Positions 36,480-49,114 of a stretch of DNA of 64,000 bases are shown one piece after another. Position 1 is the first letter of the stretch, and each line of letters begins with the position of its first letter. The DNA is taken from contig OY978526.1 of assembly GCA_963854835.1 (NCBI GenBank), positions 93,324,140-93,388,139 of the forward strand, given 5' to 3'. The stretch comes from Megamerina dolium (Eukaryota > Arthropoda > Insecta > Diptera > Megamerinidae). The translations under genes and the position numbers were made by a program. The notes beneath the pieces are model-generated. The model saw only the letters and a list, made by a program, of their open reading frames with translations. It made no database searches and was not told where the DNA came from.

Positions 36480-37960
36480 TCCTAGGGTTCCAGGCTGGAA
36501 CATAGGGTCACAACGAATTTCTACCATTCGGGTCTATTTTGTGCGAGTCTCTTCACTTCATTCCAGCTAAGGCGCGTGGCACGGGTTTCCAACTCCTGGG
36601 GGTTCCAGTCAATCGCAGTCCTTGTTAGGTAGGCGCTCTCCATGCGCAGTACGTGGCCGATCCAGCTCCATTTTATTTTTCGGATCTCCAATTGAACTGA
36701 TTTTTACTGGGTTCTGGCCCATAAGACAGCGTTTGATATAGTATGATATTTGGCCAATATATTTTTTGAATTTTTCGTGGCGCATTCCACGTTCCGCATC
36801 CATATAATAAAGATGGTTTGACAATTGAATTGAATATTATAAATTTTGTGCGCTATGATATGTGCGATGCGTTCCAAATTGTTTGCAGCCGAATGCCGCC
36901 GTTGCCTTTTTTATTCAGCTTTTGATTTCTTCGCTAGAACCGCCGGTCACCGAGATAACGCTGCCCAGATAGCAGAAAGATTGTACCTCCTCCAGTACAA
37001 TGCAGTCAATTGCAAGTTTGTGATGGATTTGTCTGTTTATACTAATAGTTTTGGTCTTCGGGGTATTAAGCGCCAGTCCGGCTTTCGCGGCTGCTTTTTG
37101 TACTGCTTGGATTTTCGCTGCCATGTCAAGGTAGATATGTGACAGCAGGCAAATGTCGTCTGCGTAGTCGAGGCCCGTCAGATGGTCTTGCAGTCCCCAA
37201 GCAATATTGCTTCCAGGAGTCGTGGTAGTTTCCATGATGACGTCCATCACGATTATGAAGAGCAGAGGTGAAAGAACACAGCCTTGTCGCACACCTGCTA
37301 ACACTTTAATTCTGTCACCGAGAAGTTGTTCATGCATTATCCGACAGCCTATATCTGTATAGAATGCCACCACGAGTTTAATTAGTTTTGATGGGACCCC
37401 TTCGCATTCAAGAGCGCTACGAATAGCGCCATGGTGTATCGTGTCAAACGATTTTTGCAAGTCGATAAAGACAAAATAGAGTGGAGTCCTCCACTCAACT
37501 GACTGCTCAACTATAACTCGAAGACTGTTGATGTGATCGATGCATGAGCGGTTTGCTCTGAAACCTGCCTGCTCCTGTTTGAGTTCTGGTTGCAGTACAG
37601 TAGAAAATATTTGGTTTATGATTTGCGCGACTATTTTGTTGATCAGACTGAGCAAGGTTATGCCCCTCTAATTCTTGCATTCTGTGAGGTTGCCCTTCTT
37701 TGGGATTTTAACAATAACGCCTTCCTTCAGCTCGTCAGGGAGGTACCTACTAAGGGGTATATTATGCTTTCGCTGGTTTCGAGGTCTGCTTTTAGCAGCT
37801 CTGGCGAGATATTGTCTAGTCCCGGAGCTTTGTTGTTTTTAAGGGACTTTATGGCCGCCACGATCTCAGATATGTTTGAACAATCCTTTGGGATATCGAC
37901 CCTTTCCCCGTGTGCTGTGCATTGATATATTTTTCCAACATCCTTCGTATCCACGTATTA
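36480..37960 (-). mobile_element. RTE-like non-LTR retrotransposon, RT to C-terminus, 5'-truncated
   Basis: The minus strand from 37954 holds the RT, and the stretch from 36830 to 36480 holds the C-terminal region after RT (KIKWSWIGHVLRMESAYLTR, TAIDWNPQELETRAT, LSWNEVKRLAQNRPEW). That tail is typical of the arthropod RTE-like elements whose RT sits next to an EEP endonuclease. The 5' endonuclease is absent, consistent with 5' truncation. No poly(A) was identified at the 3' side. Confidence 0.85.
36915..37954 (-). pseudogene. Reverse transcriptase pseudogene with intact YADD box
   Basis: From 37954 the reading includes IVAAIKSLKNNKAPGLDNIS, PELLKADLE, then a frameshift near 37650-37730. The 246-codon open stretch (37655-36915) then runs MLSLINKIVAQIINQIFSTV, QEQAGFRANRSCIDHINSLR, FVFIDLQKSFDTIHHGAIRS (first catalytic Asp), GVRQGCVLSPLLF, LDYADDICLLSH (YADD box with the catalytic Asp pair), LNTPKTKTISI and FCYLGSVISVTGG. 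This is the longest uninterrupted coding stretch in the window. The frameshift and missing N-terminus still make it a pseudogene. Confidence 0.85.
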
Positions 37961-37961
37961 T

Positions 37962-39052
37962 TTTACAACATTAATAACATTTTAAAATCCATACTAATTA
38001 ATACCCGATTAATTTTAAAAATGTTTTAGAAATTGTTCAAATAAATTATTTATTTTTTTTCAATACAAAATATTATTTCTGATATTTTATCACGTTTAGA
38101 TTAATATAATACCCCAACGACGATATATATGATATGTATGTACGCGAATTCAATAAATACCAACAAAACATCCAAGGAATAAAATGTGCTCTTCTATTGT
38201 TGTTGTTGCTGTTACATACTTATTTGTACACCAATATAACCTCATAATTTTTCTCTGAACACGCGTAGTTACCATGAAAAGGATACCTTGAACTAAACAA
38301 TAAAAAAAAAAAAGAATTTCAGATCTCGAACATGTACCAGATTTGGTGTGTGCTGGTCCTACCTACCCCCATTCTCAATTTGTCGATTTGTTCCCTTTAT
38401 TGCTGAATTATTTGTACTCATATGCTATGTACTGTACATAGTGCAATGGTGTTTTTATTTCGTTTTTATTTTTAGTTTTTGTATCCATTTATAACTACAT
38501 ATAATATTGTTCATTCTATTTTAATGGTCTCACATTTAGTACGGTGCATATTATGTAGGTGTATATATATACATATATACGAGTTTCATATCTAGTATTG
38601 TAGCCTTACACACACACATGTGCAATAAAGTCTCCCTTATATTTCATTGAGACCACCTGGCAACGTTGCGTCGCATTCGGACTACGCTTTTTTTATTACC
38701 CCCTCATTCTGCGCCTGGAATATACTAGTAGCGGTCGGTCATACAATTCGTCGTCTTGTACATTTTCAGGTATTTTTATATTCATTTTATATGGAATCCC
38801 CTTTAATTGGTGTAAAGTAGAAGGTAAGTAAATAAATTAAAGAGAAATATTGCGAAAGAAAAGCTTATGGTAACTTAAAGTAAGAGAACACCCCTGATGT
38901 CAAGTTGAAAAATATGGTGCACCCTAATGTAGGATAGAGTAGATAAATTTATCCAATCGCCATACTTCCTCCTCTTCCTTCTTCATATGTCTGATTTATG
39001 ATCGTTCGTTTTATGAAATATACTAACTTCCTTGTGCGCGGGTATGAGTTTC
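37962..39052. other. AT-rich spacer, no gene seen
   Basis: No similarity recognised. TA/TATG and CA runs near 38560-38620. Confidence 0.5.
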
Positions 39053-39054
39053 TA

Positions 39055-40129
39055 CGAGGTCGGTCCCAGAATTAACCGACCTAGCAAAGAACACACTACA
39101 AATTTGGGAAAATTTTTCTTTATTTCTCAACATAATCTCCTTTTAGCTCTATATACTTTTTCCAGCGATATACTATAGCTTCGATATCCTGTTTATAGTA
39201 TGAATTGTGTAGCTCATTAAAATAGCCATATACCGTAGACTCCACCTCTTCATTGTTTGCAAATCTTCTACCACCTAGACATTTTTTCAAACTTTGAAAT
39301 AGAAAATAACCCGAAGAAGCTAAATCTAGCGAATAAGGTGGGTGCTGAAGCAATTCGAGCTTTAACTCATTGATTTTCGTCATCGCAATAGCGGATGTGT
39401 GAATTGGTGCATTGTGTTGATGAAACAACACTTTCTTTTTCACCAAATGCGGTCTTTTTTCTTTAATTTCATCACATAAATGCTGCAACAAATTAGCACA
39501 ATAATACCTTTTTGAAGATAATCAATAAAAATTACCCACGTCTTCTTTTGACACGATTCTCCCCTTTCAGTCCACTGTTTCGACTGCTCCTTTGTCTCAG
39601 GTGTGAAGTGGTGGACCCATGTCTCATCCATGGTTACGAATCAAAGCAAAAACTCGGCTTCATTACTGTGAAACATCGCCAAACACTCTATAGAAACTTC
39701 TTCAGGCAGTTGTTTTTGTTCTATTGTGAGGCAAACGCGGCCCCCATCTTGCACACACCATTTTCATATCCAAATTTTCGGTCAATATACGATGTACATA
39801 TAGCACTTTTTAAAATCCCTGTAATTTTACCTAGCTCACGCACCTTCAGCAGACTCCCCAGAGAAGAATCTAGTTCGGCTTTAATATTCGTTGGACTGAG
39901 ACCTTTGAAATGAAAATATTGAATTACATAACGGTGACCAATTTTTTCCATGTTTACAAATTCACTGAGGTCGTTAACTTTCGATGGCTCCAAAAAAATA
40001 CTAAACAACGTGGCGCCTTGAATCTTAAAACATATGTTTTATAAGATTGCCACTTTTCATCAAAGTAATTTTTTTCAAACTACTGCAGCCATCTATATGT
40101 CAGGTCGGGTAGTTCTGGGACCGCTCTCG
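39055..40129 (-). mobile_element. Irritans-type mariner, internally deleted, both ends present
   Basis: The terminal repeats are CGAGGTCGGTCCCAGAATTA at 39055 and the complement of CGAGAGCGGTCCCAGAACTA ending at 40129. TA lies on both sides (39053-39054, 40130-40131). At 1075 bp it is shorter than the roughly 1.3 kb usual for mariners, because part of the HTH region is missing. Confidence 0.9.
39120..39950 (-). pseudogene. Irritans-type mariner transposase pseudogene
   Basis: The N-terminus MEKIGHRYVIQYFHFKGLSP, TNIKAELDSSLG starts at about 39950 (with in-frame sequence upstream). The frame then changes and most of the HTH block is missing. Next come MDETWVHHFTPETKEQSKQW (39631, first Asp intact), a frameshift, VIFIDYLQKG, KEKRPHLVKKKVLFHQHNAP (second Asp replaced by His), YSLDLASSGYFLFQSLKKCL (third Asp replaced by Gly) and WKKYIELKGDYVEK. 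With two catalytic Asp lost, this copy is inactive even apart from its frameshifts. Confidence 0.88.
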
Positions 40130-40131
40130 TA

Positions 40132-41770
40132 TATTTAAATTAATATAGGTATCTACGTAAAAAAAAGAAACAAGGTTAACAAGAAAGAATATTATTTGAT
40201 TTTATTTATCATTATTTACCATGGACTGAAACAATTACTTGTAAAACATACCATAGCAACCACATTGATATCGTACCTTATATAAGTGGCTAGTACGTCA
40301 ACACGCAAACCTTCTGGAAAGGCACACGGACGCAAGGGTTAAAGGAAAGGTAGAATGTAGATTTTATTTGGAAGCAATAGATCTGCAACTTATTTTCCAT
40401 TTACCTGATAATTTAGCTGTATTTTAAGTCAAAATCAGATCATCAAATTCTAACAATATAAGATTCTCTTCGTTAAGCGGCCACTATGGTTTAAGCACTA
40501 ATCGAAAGGGATTTTTCTTTTTAAAATTTTCTTCTCTTTCTCTCTTTGCTATTATTTAGTTCCCATTTCTTCGCATTCAAATATTTATTGAAAAACTCAA
40601 AGGTACATAATTAAAACTCGAATTAAAACAGAATTCTTTATAGAAATACACTCAATAAATGTTATAGATAATAGACCACTAAATAATATCTAAAATTGAA
40701 CAATCGAAAAATAATCAATTACAAAATACTAAAGTGGTAAAATACTAAAGTGTAATATTATTATGCATTCTATGTTGTTCATTGTTAGTTCAAGAATATT
40801 TAATTAAATTTTATATTCACAATTGATGATTGTCATTTTGGTTATTATCATTATCATCACATTGTCATCCAGAGCTCTTGCGTCACAACCTACCTAAAAC
40901 CCAATTTCAGTAGCATATGTTATTTATGGATTAAATGGATATATGAAAATTTGTCACGATCACATAATTTCTATATAATACATAATTTTCAAATAATTTG
41001 CTCTCCATTAGAAAAGTGAAATGCGAAACACTTTTGATAAATTATACCATTTTTATGCAACCATTATATACAGATGGCACACAAAAGAGCATCATGTACG
41101 AATTAAATAAGTAATAATAATTTAAGCAAAATAAAAAAATTGTGTTTTCTCTAGTGCAACATTCATTGTATGATACATTTAATACTAACATGTACTTGAA
41201 TTCTTGACACAACTTTCTTCAATACGATATTGCGTATTAATAAGGAGAATAATTGAAAGAATTTTCTCATATTTCTAATTTGCATTTCAGATGCACTTTG
41301 TGAAATTGGAAATTTTTCTCTCAATGGGTACCTATGCTTTTAATCCCATTATCATAGATAGAAGCATACTTACATATATCAAATTGTATATGCACTTATA
41401 TAATTCATAAATTTTACATTATAATATGAAAATACATGATTCTAAAATATAAATAAATATGGTCGACATGTTGACCCATATTAGCAAGTATTCAATTTTG
41501 CTAGTAATTTATTGAAACTTATTTCAATTGCACGTACCACATGCACACATACTTCAGTATGTTGAACAGTACAGTCATTGTGACAATAATTTTGTATTAC
41601 AAATAATGCTTATGCTTATACCTAGAATATATATTTATTAAATTGCAAATATGTAATACGTTGTATTAAAATTTAAATTTTCTATGGCACGTACACAATA
41701 GGCTTCTGCAATAAGCAGGTATATTGAATATACATTTTATTATTAAGTTTATTAAGTTAAGACCGCAAAC
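40132..41770. other. AT-rich spacer, no gene seen
   Basis: No open frame of interest and no shared repeat recognised. Confidence 0.5.
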
Positions 41771-41774
41771 CTCA

Positions 41775-43100
41775 GAAGAAATCCTTCTCCCCCACATGGG
41801 AAAACGAAAAAATGCCTCCGTCGTGAACAAAAGTGAAGTTCTCTAAGAAGGGTGACTTGCGCGACTGTGGTAACTTTCGAGGAATAAGCCTTCTAAACAC
41901 CATCTACCAAATAATAGCCATGATCTTTCAATCCAGACTTTAATATGTCGAATGTTTCCTAAGAGACGAACAAGCTGGATTTCGTCCACACCGAAGTTGT
42001 GGTGATCAAGTCAACACTATTCGAATCATAGTAGAACAATCAGTAGAATGGTGTTCTCCGCTATACATGCCGTTCGTCGACTTTAAGAAGGCCTTCGACA
42101 CAATCAAACGAGACGCAATATGGCTTGCATTAAGTAGAAAAGGAGTCCCCGCCAAGTTAATACGCCTCATCAGAGCCCTTTACGAAAATTCCGAACTGGC
42201 TGTGCTTCATAACGGTAACCTCAGCAGCCCATTCTCAACCAATGTGGTTGTAAGGTTGCCCCCTGTCGCCACTTCTCTTAGCCATTACTCTGGACGACGT
42301 CATGAGCCAACTCACTTAACACAAGAGAGACATGTTATGGAATTTTAGCAGACATCTGGAGGACTTGGACTTCGCCGGTGACATCTGCCTGCTCTCACAT
42401 AAACTTATCGACATGCAAGCGAAGGCGGATATCTTAATCGCGCTGGCATGTATTGTCGGACTGGAGGTCAACATCGCAAAGACCCAGGCCATGAGAGTCA
42501 ACCACAAAAACGCAGGCCATGTAATGATTGACGGATGCACGGTGGAATTTGTTGAAAGCTTCTGTTACCTCGGCTGCATTATTACTGCAGATGGCGGAGC
42601 TAAGGAAGATGTCAACTGCAGATTAAATAAAGCAAGGGCGGCATTCGGGCGACTGCATGCAGTGTGGGTGAGCTCGCGAATCTCCAAGCGCACAAAACTG
42701 CGAATATTCAGCTGATGTGTTTGTGTGCTCATGGCTGGTCTCTAACACCATCACACAAAAGCTACAAACCTTCGCCAATAGATGCTTCCGTATCATCTGT
42801 AGAATATTCTGGCCGCACACCATCAGCAACGACGCGCTGTGGAGACTAACGAATGAAGAACCTGTCCTGTGGCAAATCAAAAAGAGAAAGTGGCGATGGA
42901 TAGGTCATACGCTAAGAAAACCGTCAGATAGTATTACAAGAATGGCTCTAGACTGGAACCCGCCATAGAGCAAAGGTCGCCAAAAATACTTGGAGTAGGT
43001 CGATATTGCGCCAGCTAGCTGATGTCAACACAACATGGGACAGCGCAAAAATAACAGTACAGAACGGAGTACGATGGAAGAGTCTTGTTGAACAAGGAAA
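41775..43100 (+). mobile_element. RTE-like non-LTR retrotransposon, RT to C-terminus, 5'-truncated
   Basis: The plus-strand reading includes LRDCGNFRGISLLNTIYQII (about 41850-41910), EQAGFRPHRSCGDQVNTIRI, FVDFKKAFDTIKRDAIWLAL (42067-), a frame change near 42250, LEDLDFAGDICLLSHKLIDM, NIAKTQAMRVNH, VESFCYLGCIITADGGAKED, and the C-terminal [25 protein letters not shown]. It ends near an A-run at 43100-43108. It is related to, but distinct from, the element at 36480. Confidence 0.87.
41845..42968 (+). pseudogene. Reverse transcriptase pseudogene with mutated catalytic box
   Basis: The first catalytic motif (FVDFKKAFDT) is intact. The YADD box reads FAGD (DLDFAGDICLLSH), so one of the two Asp of the pair is Gly. 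A frameshift separates 42348 from the 42332-42715 frame, and another separates 42715 from 42717. The family polymerase copies its own RNA at nicked target DNA. The box change alone would abolish that. Confidence 0.85.
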
Positions 43101-43131
43101 AAAAAAAGTTAAGATAAATGTTTCAAAACTT

Positions 43132-43192
43132 CATTCTCATTCATTCATTCATTCTCTCTCTGTCTCTCCCTCTCTCTCTCACTCTCCCTTTA
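43132..43192. repeat. CATT and CT-rich microsatellite
   Basis: TCATTCATTCATTCATTCTC is followed by CT/TCTC runs with interruptions. It lies between the LINE 3' end and a SINE fragment. Confidence 0.8.
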
Positions 43193-43193
43193 T

Positions 43194-43375
43194 TATCAAA
43201 AAGATTTTTCTTTCGAATGCTAACCACCAGTCGCAAAACAATTCTTCCGGCAGTAACAATTTGTCATGGAAAAGCTTCTAAAAGAACTCTGTGAAAGAAA
43301 AAAGTGATGTCAGAAAGGTTCTGCCGTTCGGAATCGGCTAAAAAAGTAAGTCCCTTCTAAAACTGTCCCGAAGCT
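43194..43375 (+). mobile_element. SINE body fragment, both ends missing
   Basis: ATCAAAAAGATTTTTCTTTC, GAATGCTAACCACCAGTCGC, TTCTTCCGGCAGTAACAATT, GGTTCTGCCGTTCGGAATCG, AAGTCCCTTCTAAAACTGTC. Head and tail are absent. The body diagnostics fit subfamily A. Confidence 0.8.
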
Positions 43376-43379
43376 ATGT

Positions 43380-45045
43380 GCGTATGTGAACGGAGAAGAA
43401 GTGCGACAATTAAAACACACACAAAAATAGGAAATATATACTCGAAAGGTATTTTTTCAAACGCTTCCATTCGAAAAAATACATTTTTTAAATAACGAAA
43501 TATTTACATACGTTCACCATGTACTCGTATATGTATGTATATGATAGTTCGTGCGTTCAGTTCAGATAATCAAGACCAGTTGTGTTTTTCGCTTCAGAAA
43601 CGATATAAATGTAACGTAAACCAGAAAGTTGGTGAAAATAAATCACCATGGCTATTACATGAAGAGTGCTTTGTATATGTATACATACGTATGTATGTGG
43701 AAAGTTAGGAACAATGTCCTCTCTAAGTGTAATTTTAAATAGAGACTAAATTCTATAAATGTTTATTCTGTTTAATTGTTGCAATACTTGTTCACTGCTT
43801 TGGAAGAAGCAGAATCACTAGAAATTACGCTATAAAATATTGTACTTTAAACTACTATGAGTTACAATATATGAGGTATCGGTCAATCATACCCCGGGCA
43901 CCATTAGAAGAGAGGCAACTAATGGTCAAACTAGAAGATTTCTTAAAAAATGTCTATTGTTATTTTAATCAATATTTGGGAAATATATTTTAAATTAATA
44001 GCATAGCAAAATATGCCAAAAATTTTATGACTTTTGTTCCTCTATGAGTTCTATTGTTTATCAATTGTCATCATGTTTCAACCCCTTATGAGAACCAATG
44101 CATGTGTTTCATGCTAAAGCCGTGCATCGTTAATGGTCTAAAATTACATATCATTACAATTTCTATGTAGTTGTTTGCAATTGCATGAGTAGAAATAAGC
44201 TTTTATGAATAGATATTCACTGTTTATTTTCCATTCGTAGTTGATTATATTTTAACTGAAATCAGAAACATAATTATAATTTAAGGTGGGTCATAAAAAA
44301 AGTTTCAACTATCCAAACCCCTAATTGATAGTTAATCTTGAGAACATCTAGGCACCGTAAAATTTGTTTTTTGGGCAGCTAAAAAACAGCCAAAATGCTC
44401 TTTTTATCACTCTTACTTTTTTTTTTTGTACGAATAGCAACCCAATCTAATGTGCATACATGTTTACATACATGTGCAAAAAAACGCTTATTCATGTGCA
44501 TATGCATTTTCAAGTAACTTTCAAACAAATAATTATAGATAATTCGAAGCGATACTTACATTAATTATTTTTAATAATAGGTTATAAATAATAAGTTATA
44601 AAGTTTAACACTAAAAATGAAAATTTAAATTGAAATTGTTTCTTATGAATTATTCGTAACAATTTTGAAAACTTGAAATTTAGAAATACCTAAGACACAT
44701 TTTCAGATTTAATGTGATGCAGAATGGTGGGAGATTTTTTTGTTTTTTACAAAATGTGCTGGCTTTCTTTGTACATGTCCCACAGTCAACTGGAAGACTC
44801 GGAAACTTTTTACGGAATTACAATGAAATTTTTCTCATATTTCTCATATCTCACACTTTTCTTATATTTGAGATTCATAGGATTGCAGCTGTTGTGTAGT
44901 CCTACCTACTTTGATGAGTGATATATCATTTCAAAGCTTAGAAATTTAATTTCCAATTGATATGATAAAATAATATTAAAATTGACTCATTTTGAAAAAA
45001 TTGCAAATTTATTTTTAATTAATTTCAATAATCGGTTACTACCGG
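43380..45045. other. AT-rich spacer, no gene seen
   Basis: No similarity recognised. Two overlapping plus-strand frames at 44714-44921 in different phases suggest chance. Confidence 0.5.
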
Positions 45046-45049
45046 CCTC

Positions 45050-45740
45050 TAAGGAATGAGTGGTATGATCAGAAGTGTCACGACGTTATTGCACAGAAAG
45101 ATGCTGCCTACAGAAAAACCCTGCATGCAGGTGCTACCAGAACTATTAGGGAGCAGTGCAGACAGATGAGATGTGCGGAAAGACGCCTTTTTTCATGCGC
45201 AAGAAGAGATATCAGGTAGATGCAAGTGGTAGGAGATAGAGGTTAGTAGAGACTGGAAAGAGACTCTAAAATTTTTTGAGAATATCAAGCATCCGAGTGG
45301 CGGTTTAAATCCCGGATCCCCTTCTTGAAGTCACAAAAATAGAAATCTGTTTACTGATGTCCAGAGTGTACTGAGTTTATGGAGCGAACACTTCTCCACG
45401 TTATTGAATAGTGACGCTTCGAACAATTCCGCCAGTGGAGAGGTCTCCCCAACTCCCCAATCACGGATGATGGTATAGATGTTCCACCAGCCCACCATGA
45501 CGAGGTTAGAGAGGCCATTTTTAGGCTGAAAAACAACAAAGCTACAGCTGCTGATAACCTGCCTATCGAGTTATTTAAGACCAGCTCATAAGCAGAATAT
45601 GGTCGAATGAAAGCATGCCTAATGATTGGAGGCTCAGTATTCTGTATACGTACATAATAAAGGACACCCCACAATTTGCGCCAAGTCTTATTACCATCGC
45701 ATACAAGGTTCTAACGAGCGTACTGCTTAGGATAGGATTT
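45050..45740 (+). mobile_element. Non-LTR retrotransposon fragment, region upstream of and into RT
   Basis: The plus-strand reading is RNEWYDQKCHDVIAQKDAAY, RKTLHAGATRTIREQCRQMR (45050-45180), later FFENIKHPSGGLNPGSPS, VLSLWSEHFSTLLNS (45370-45410), DDGIDVPPAHHDEVREAIFR, LKNNKATAADNLPIELFKTS (45465-45590), PNDWRLSILYTYIIKD and APSLITIAYKVLTSVL (45618-45725). It contains stops and frame changes. It probably belongs to the same family as the 3' ends at 54985 and 62070, but no overlap proves it here. Confidence 0.75.
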
Positions 45741-45744
45741 ATTA

Positions 45745-48700
45745 GAGATTTTAAAGGTTTTAGGAGGAACAAACCTCTCAAAGTAGCTGGAAATAATGAC
45801 CGAAAAGAAAGAAAGCTTCTTACCAACTATATCAAGCAGCCAACAATCATTCCAACTAGTTGCGATAAACTCATAGTCAATGCAGTTGTAGTTAGTATTC
45901 ATATGAATTCATATAATAGAAAAAAAAGAATGAATTACTATCATTTGAAAGATGTCGTCAACAGATTTGCGTGAAAAATAGTAATCTTTCAAATGACACT
46001 AACACCTTTATAAATCAGATTGTACATCTACAAATATTGCATGTTGAATTGCAATTATTCGAGATATTATGAGAGAGAGGCAAAGAGCAAACATGTTAAA
46101 AGAAACATGGTCAGTACAAATATAATTATCATCAAACAGATCAGATTGTGCATATTGTACAATCTAGTATACATATTCATGTTCTCATCACATGAACATT
46201 TATATTTATATGAGAAACAAAAGTAGAATCATTTATACTTATTAGTCTTCAAGAGCGCAAAGCTACGTATACAATTTATTGCAACCGATGAGCAGATATT
46301 CATTTTTTTATGAGAACTGATGATTAGTTTTGAACAAATACTACGAAAGTAGAGAGTGATCATCATGAAATGCAATACAAATCTTTAGACAATTTTCTAA
46401 ATTTCCGGTTAAGCGACAGGTGTACACAACAATACACGCAGCAGTACACAGGGGGCGAGGCAATTTTATTATCGAAAAAAATGTTCTTTCTTTAACCACT
46501 AAAATAATTTTAGTATGTTCTTCTTTTTCAGCATTTTTGTAATTCTTTTGGTTTTTTATTAGATTAATTTTTGTTAAATTAAAATTTCTTCTCTGTGCAT
46601 TGTAGTGGCAAATGAATTTAGTTGTTACATGTAAATGCTGTTAACATCTATTTGTTCGAGATACTAACCAACCACAATTACGCAATGCATATAAACCAGA
46701 GTGACGCAATGCATTTTGGACGATAGCAAGTAAATATTTATCGAGAACTTGAACTTTGGTGTTGTGAGCGCATGTGGAACGATTAAAGTGTCACATTCCA
46801 AAATGTATTGCAGAATATTTAAGTTCAAAGCACATGCATTAACTTAATTGAATGAATCGAGAACAAAATATAAGATGGGAAGCACATAGAGTAGATTTTT
46901 AAATTCAACATCACACAGACATAATGGACTCATATAATCTTGACACTAACTTCAGACCATTAGGTCTATAGGAATTTTTTCCCATATACATTACATATCC
47001 ATTTATCTGATAGCTTTAATTTCTTTAATATAGTATATCTTATATTTTCCATAAGTACATATGTAATGTATGTATATATGTATGTACATATGTACATGTG
47101 TATTAAGAACATCCATTTGTACTTGTAATTTGAATAATCTTGGTGTAGAATATTTGTTGTTAGGCCTACTGTAATCAACATTTACGTATTCCTACAACAA
47201 CATATAATCAACATTATTATCATTATCCTCTACATCGCTTGTCATCATCATTAACATTGCCATTACAATTATGAACGGCTTCCATTGCATTTATGAGACT
47301 ATGTACGAATTATGTACGAGTACATACAGGACGATATCCATTGAGCAAGTCGTATCAAAAATTTGCATGCGCATCTCATGGATGACGTATAATTTCATTC
47401 ACACACAATTTACGCATCTTTGCGTTTTCTGCCAGTAAGCATAAACGGCACGGGAGCGTAAATTTTCATTTTGTTAAATACATTTTGTAATATTTTATGT
47501 TATATACACACGCTCGTTCGTTGATTTCGAGTGCCATTCATAAATATACGCGTACTTGTGTATGTATATGCATTAGGGAGTTTCGGAATTAATTTTTTTT
47601 TACAAGCATCGAGTTTGAGTTGATAGTTCAAAACAAAACGTAACATACGTTCTTCTGAAGGTGAATAGTATCACAGAAAAATTTAGTCTACTAGCATTGC
47701 ATTCTACTCTCATATCTGCAGATTTAAAGCAACCATCCTCATTATATACATCTTGCTTAGAGCCAATTTTCGGAGAATGATAATTTGTTTTTAAAACCAC
47801 AAAAAATGTGTGCTAATTTATTCAAGGTTTTTCTTTTTTTTTTTTTTTTTCATTAAAAGGAATTCCCGATTACAGTGTGAAAATGTGGTTAAGGCAAAAT
47901 TGCATATAGAATGGGACACAGAGTTATACATAGTAACAAAATATAATCTATACTAACGCTGGCAATTAATTAGTAACACATTTCTATTAAAAGAAGCAAA
48001 GAAACGAATTTGTGGTAAAAAGCATCAGTTACAACAAATTGTGGGTACATTAACGTTGATCAGGACAACCTGCTAGTTCTATACGATACAAATATATACT
48101 TATGCAGAAGGTGTTTATCAAGAACTTGTTGATTTGAAATTGGGGCAAATATTTCGATAAATATGGTTCAGTATATTTGTATAATTTATGGCAAATACGA
48201 GTAACAGTGGCTATATCCATAGAAAATAGTACAGATATGACAAAACACATCGTCTTCATTATATAATTTTCTCAATACTTCAGCAATGTTTTCAAATAAT
48301 TAAATCGATTAATCAAAATAAGGCAATACAGAAAAAAACTTTTCTCTCTATAAAAATATTCGAATGGAACACCGACTATATTTTACCAAATAAATGCATA
48401 TAAAAATGCTACTTTAATGCTGACACTGAAATGAAATTCTAAAAATGCTTAAACAAAACAAAAAGCACCCTTTGCTTGTGTGTATACGAGCATGTACATA
48501 TTATATATGAAGAGCGTTTTGTTGTTGGTTGAAATCCCACAAAACGAACAAATGTACGGTAAGTATATTATCTGTTTTGTGATTTCATTTTAAGAATAAT
48601 TGCATTTTTTTTCTTTTTTGCTTTCGGAGGAATGAAATGTTTAGTAATTTCACATTTTTTTTTTGCCTAGAAAATCCACAAAATTACTTAACCGGTGGGT

Positions 48701-49110
48701 GCCATAGCTCAGTGGCTAGTGCGTTGGAATTCTGATTTGTAGGAATGCTACCCACCTGTCGACAAGGAATTGCCATTTCATCCGGCAGTAACAATTTGCA
48801 ATGGCAAAGCTTCTAAAAGAACTCCGTGATAAAACTCATAAAAAGTTCTGCAGTTCGGAACCGACTAAAATATGTAGGTCCCTTTTAAAACTAACCCAAA
48901 TTTAACACGCGCAACAGTACTGCGAGAGGAGTTCACCCAAAGAACCCTTCTGGGCCTATAAGTGCAACATATTTTTTTTTTTTTTAATTTTCTTTAGGTA
49001 ACAGGTTTTTTTGCTTTGTCATTCAATATAAAAGAACACAAAAAATTTAAATGCATGTGATAAGTGTCTATGTGAGGTGACTATGCATACAATTGCAAGT
49101 GATGGTGGAA
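45745..49110. other. AT-rich spacer with one SINE, otherwise no gene seen
   Basis: Apart from the SINE at 48694-48985 I recognised nothing. TATG/TACA simple sequence near 47055-47100 and a poly-T tract near 47832-47850. Confidence 0.5.
48694..48985 (+). mobile_element. tRNA-derived SINE subfamily A with deleted B box, T-run tail present
   Basis: The head GGTGGGTGCCATAGCTCAGT is joined after a deletion to GAATGCTACCCACCTGTCGA. The rest of the body follows (CATCCGGCAGTAACAATTTG, GTTCTGCAGTTCGGAACCGA), with the tail CTGGGCCTATAAGTGCAACA and a 15-base T-run. No convincing target duplication. The missing B box means it is unlikely to be transcribed. Confidence 0.85.
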
Positions 49111-49114
49111 AAAA

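Noticed and set aside
37590..37925. A plus-strand 111-codon gene
   Set aside because: It is antisense to the RT pseudogene at 36915-37954.
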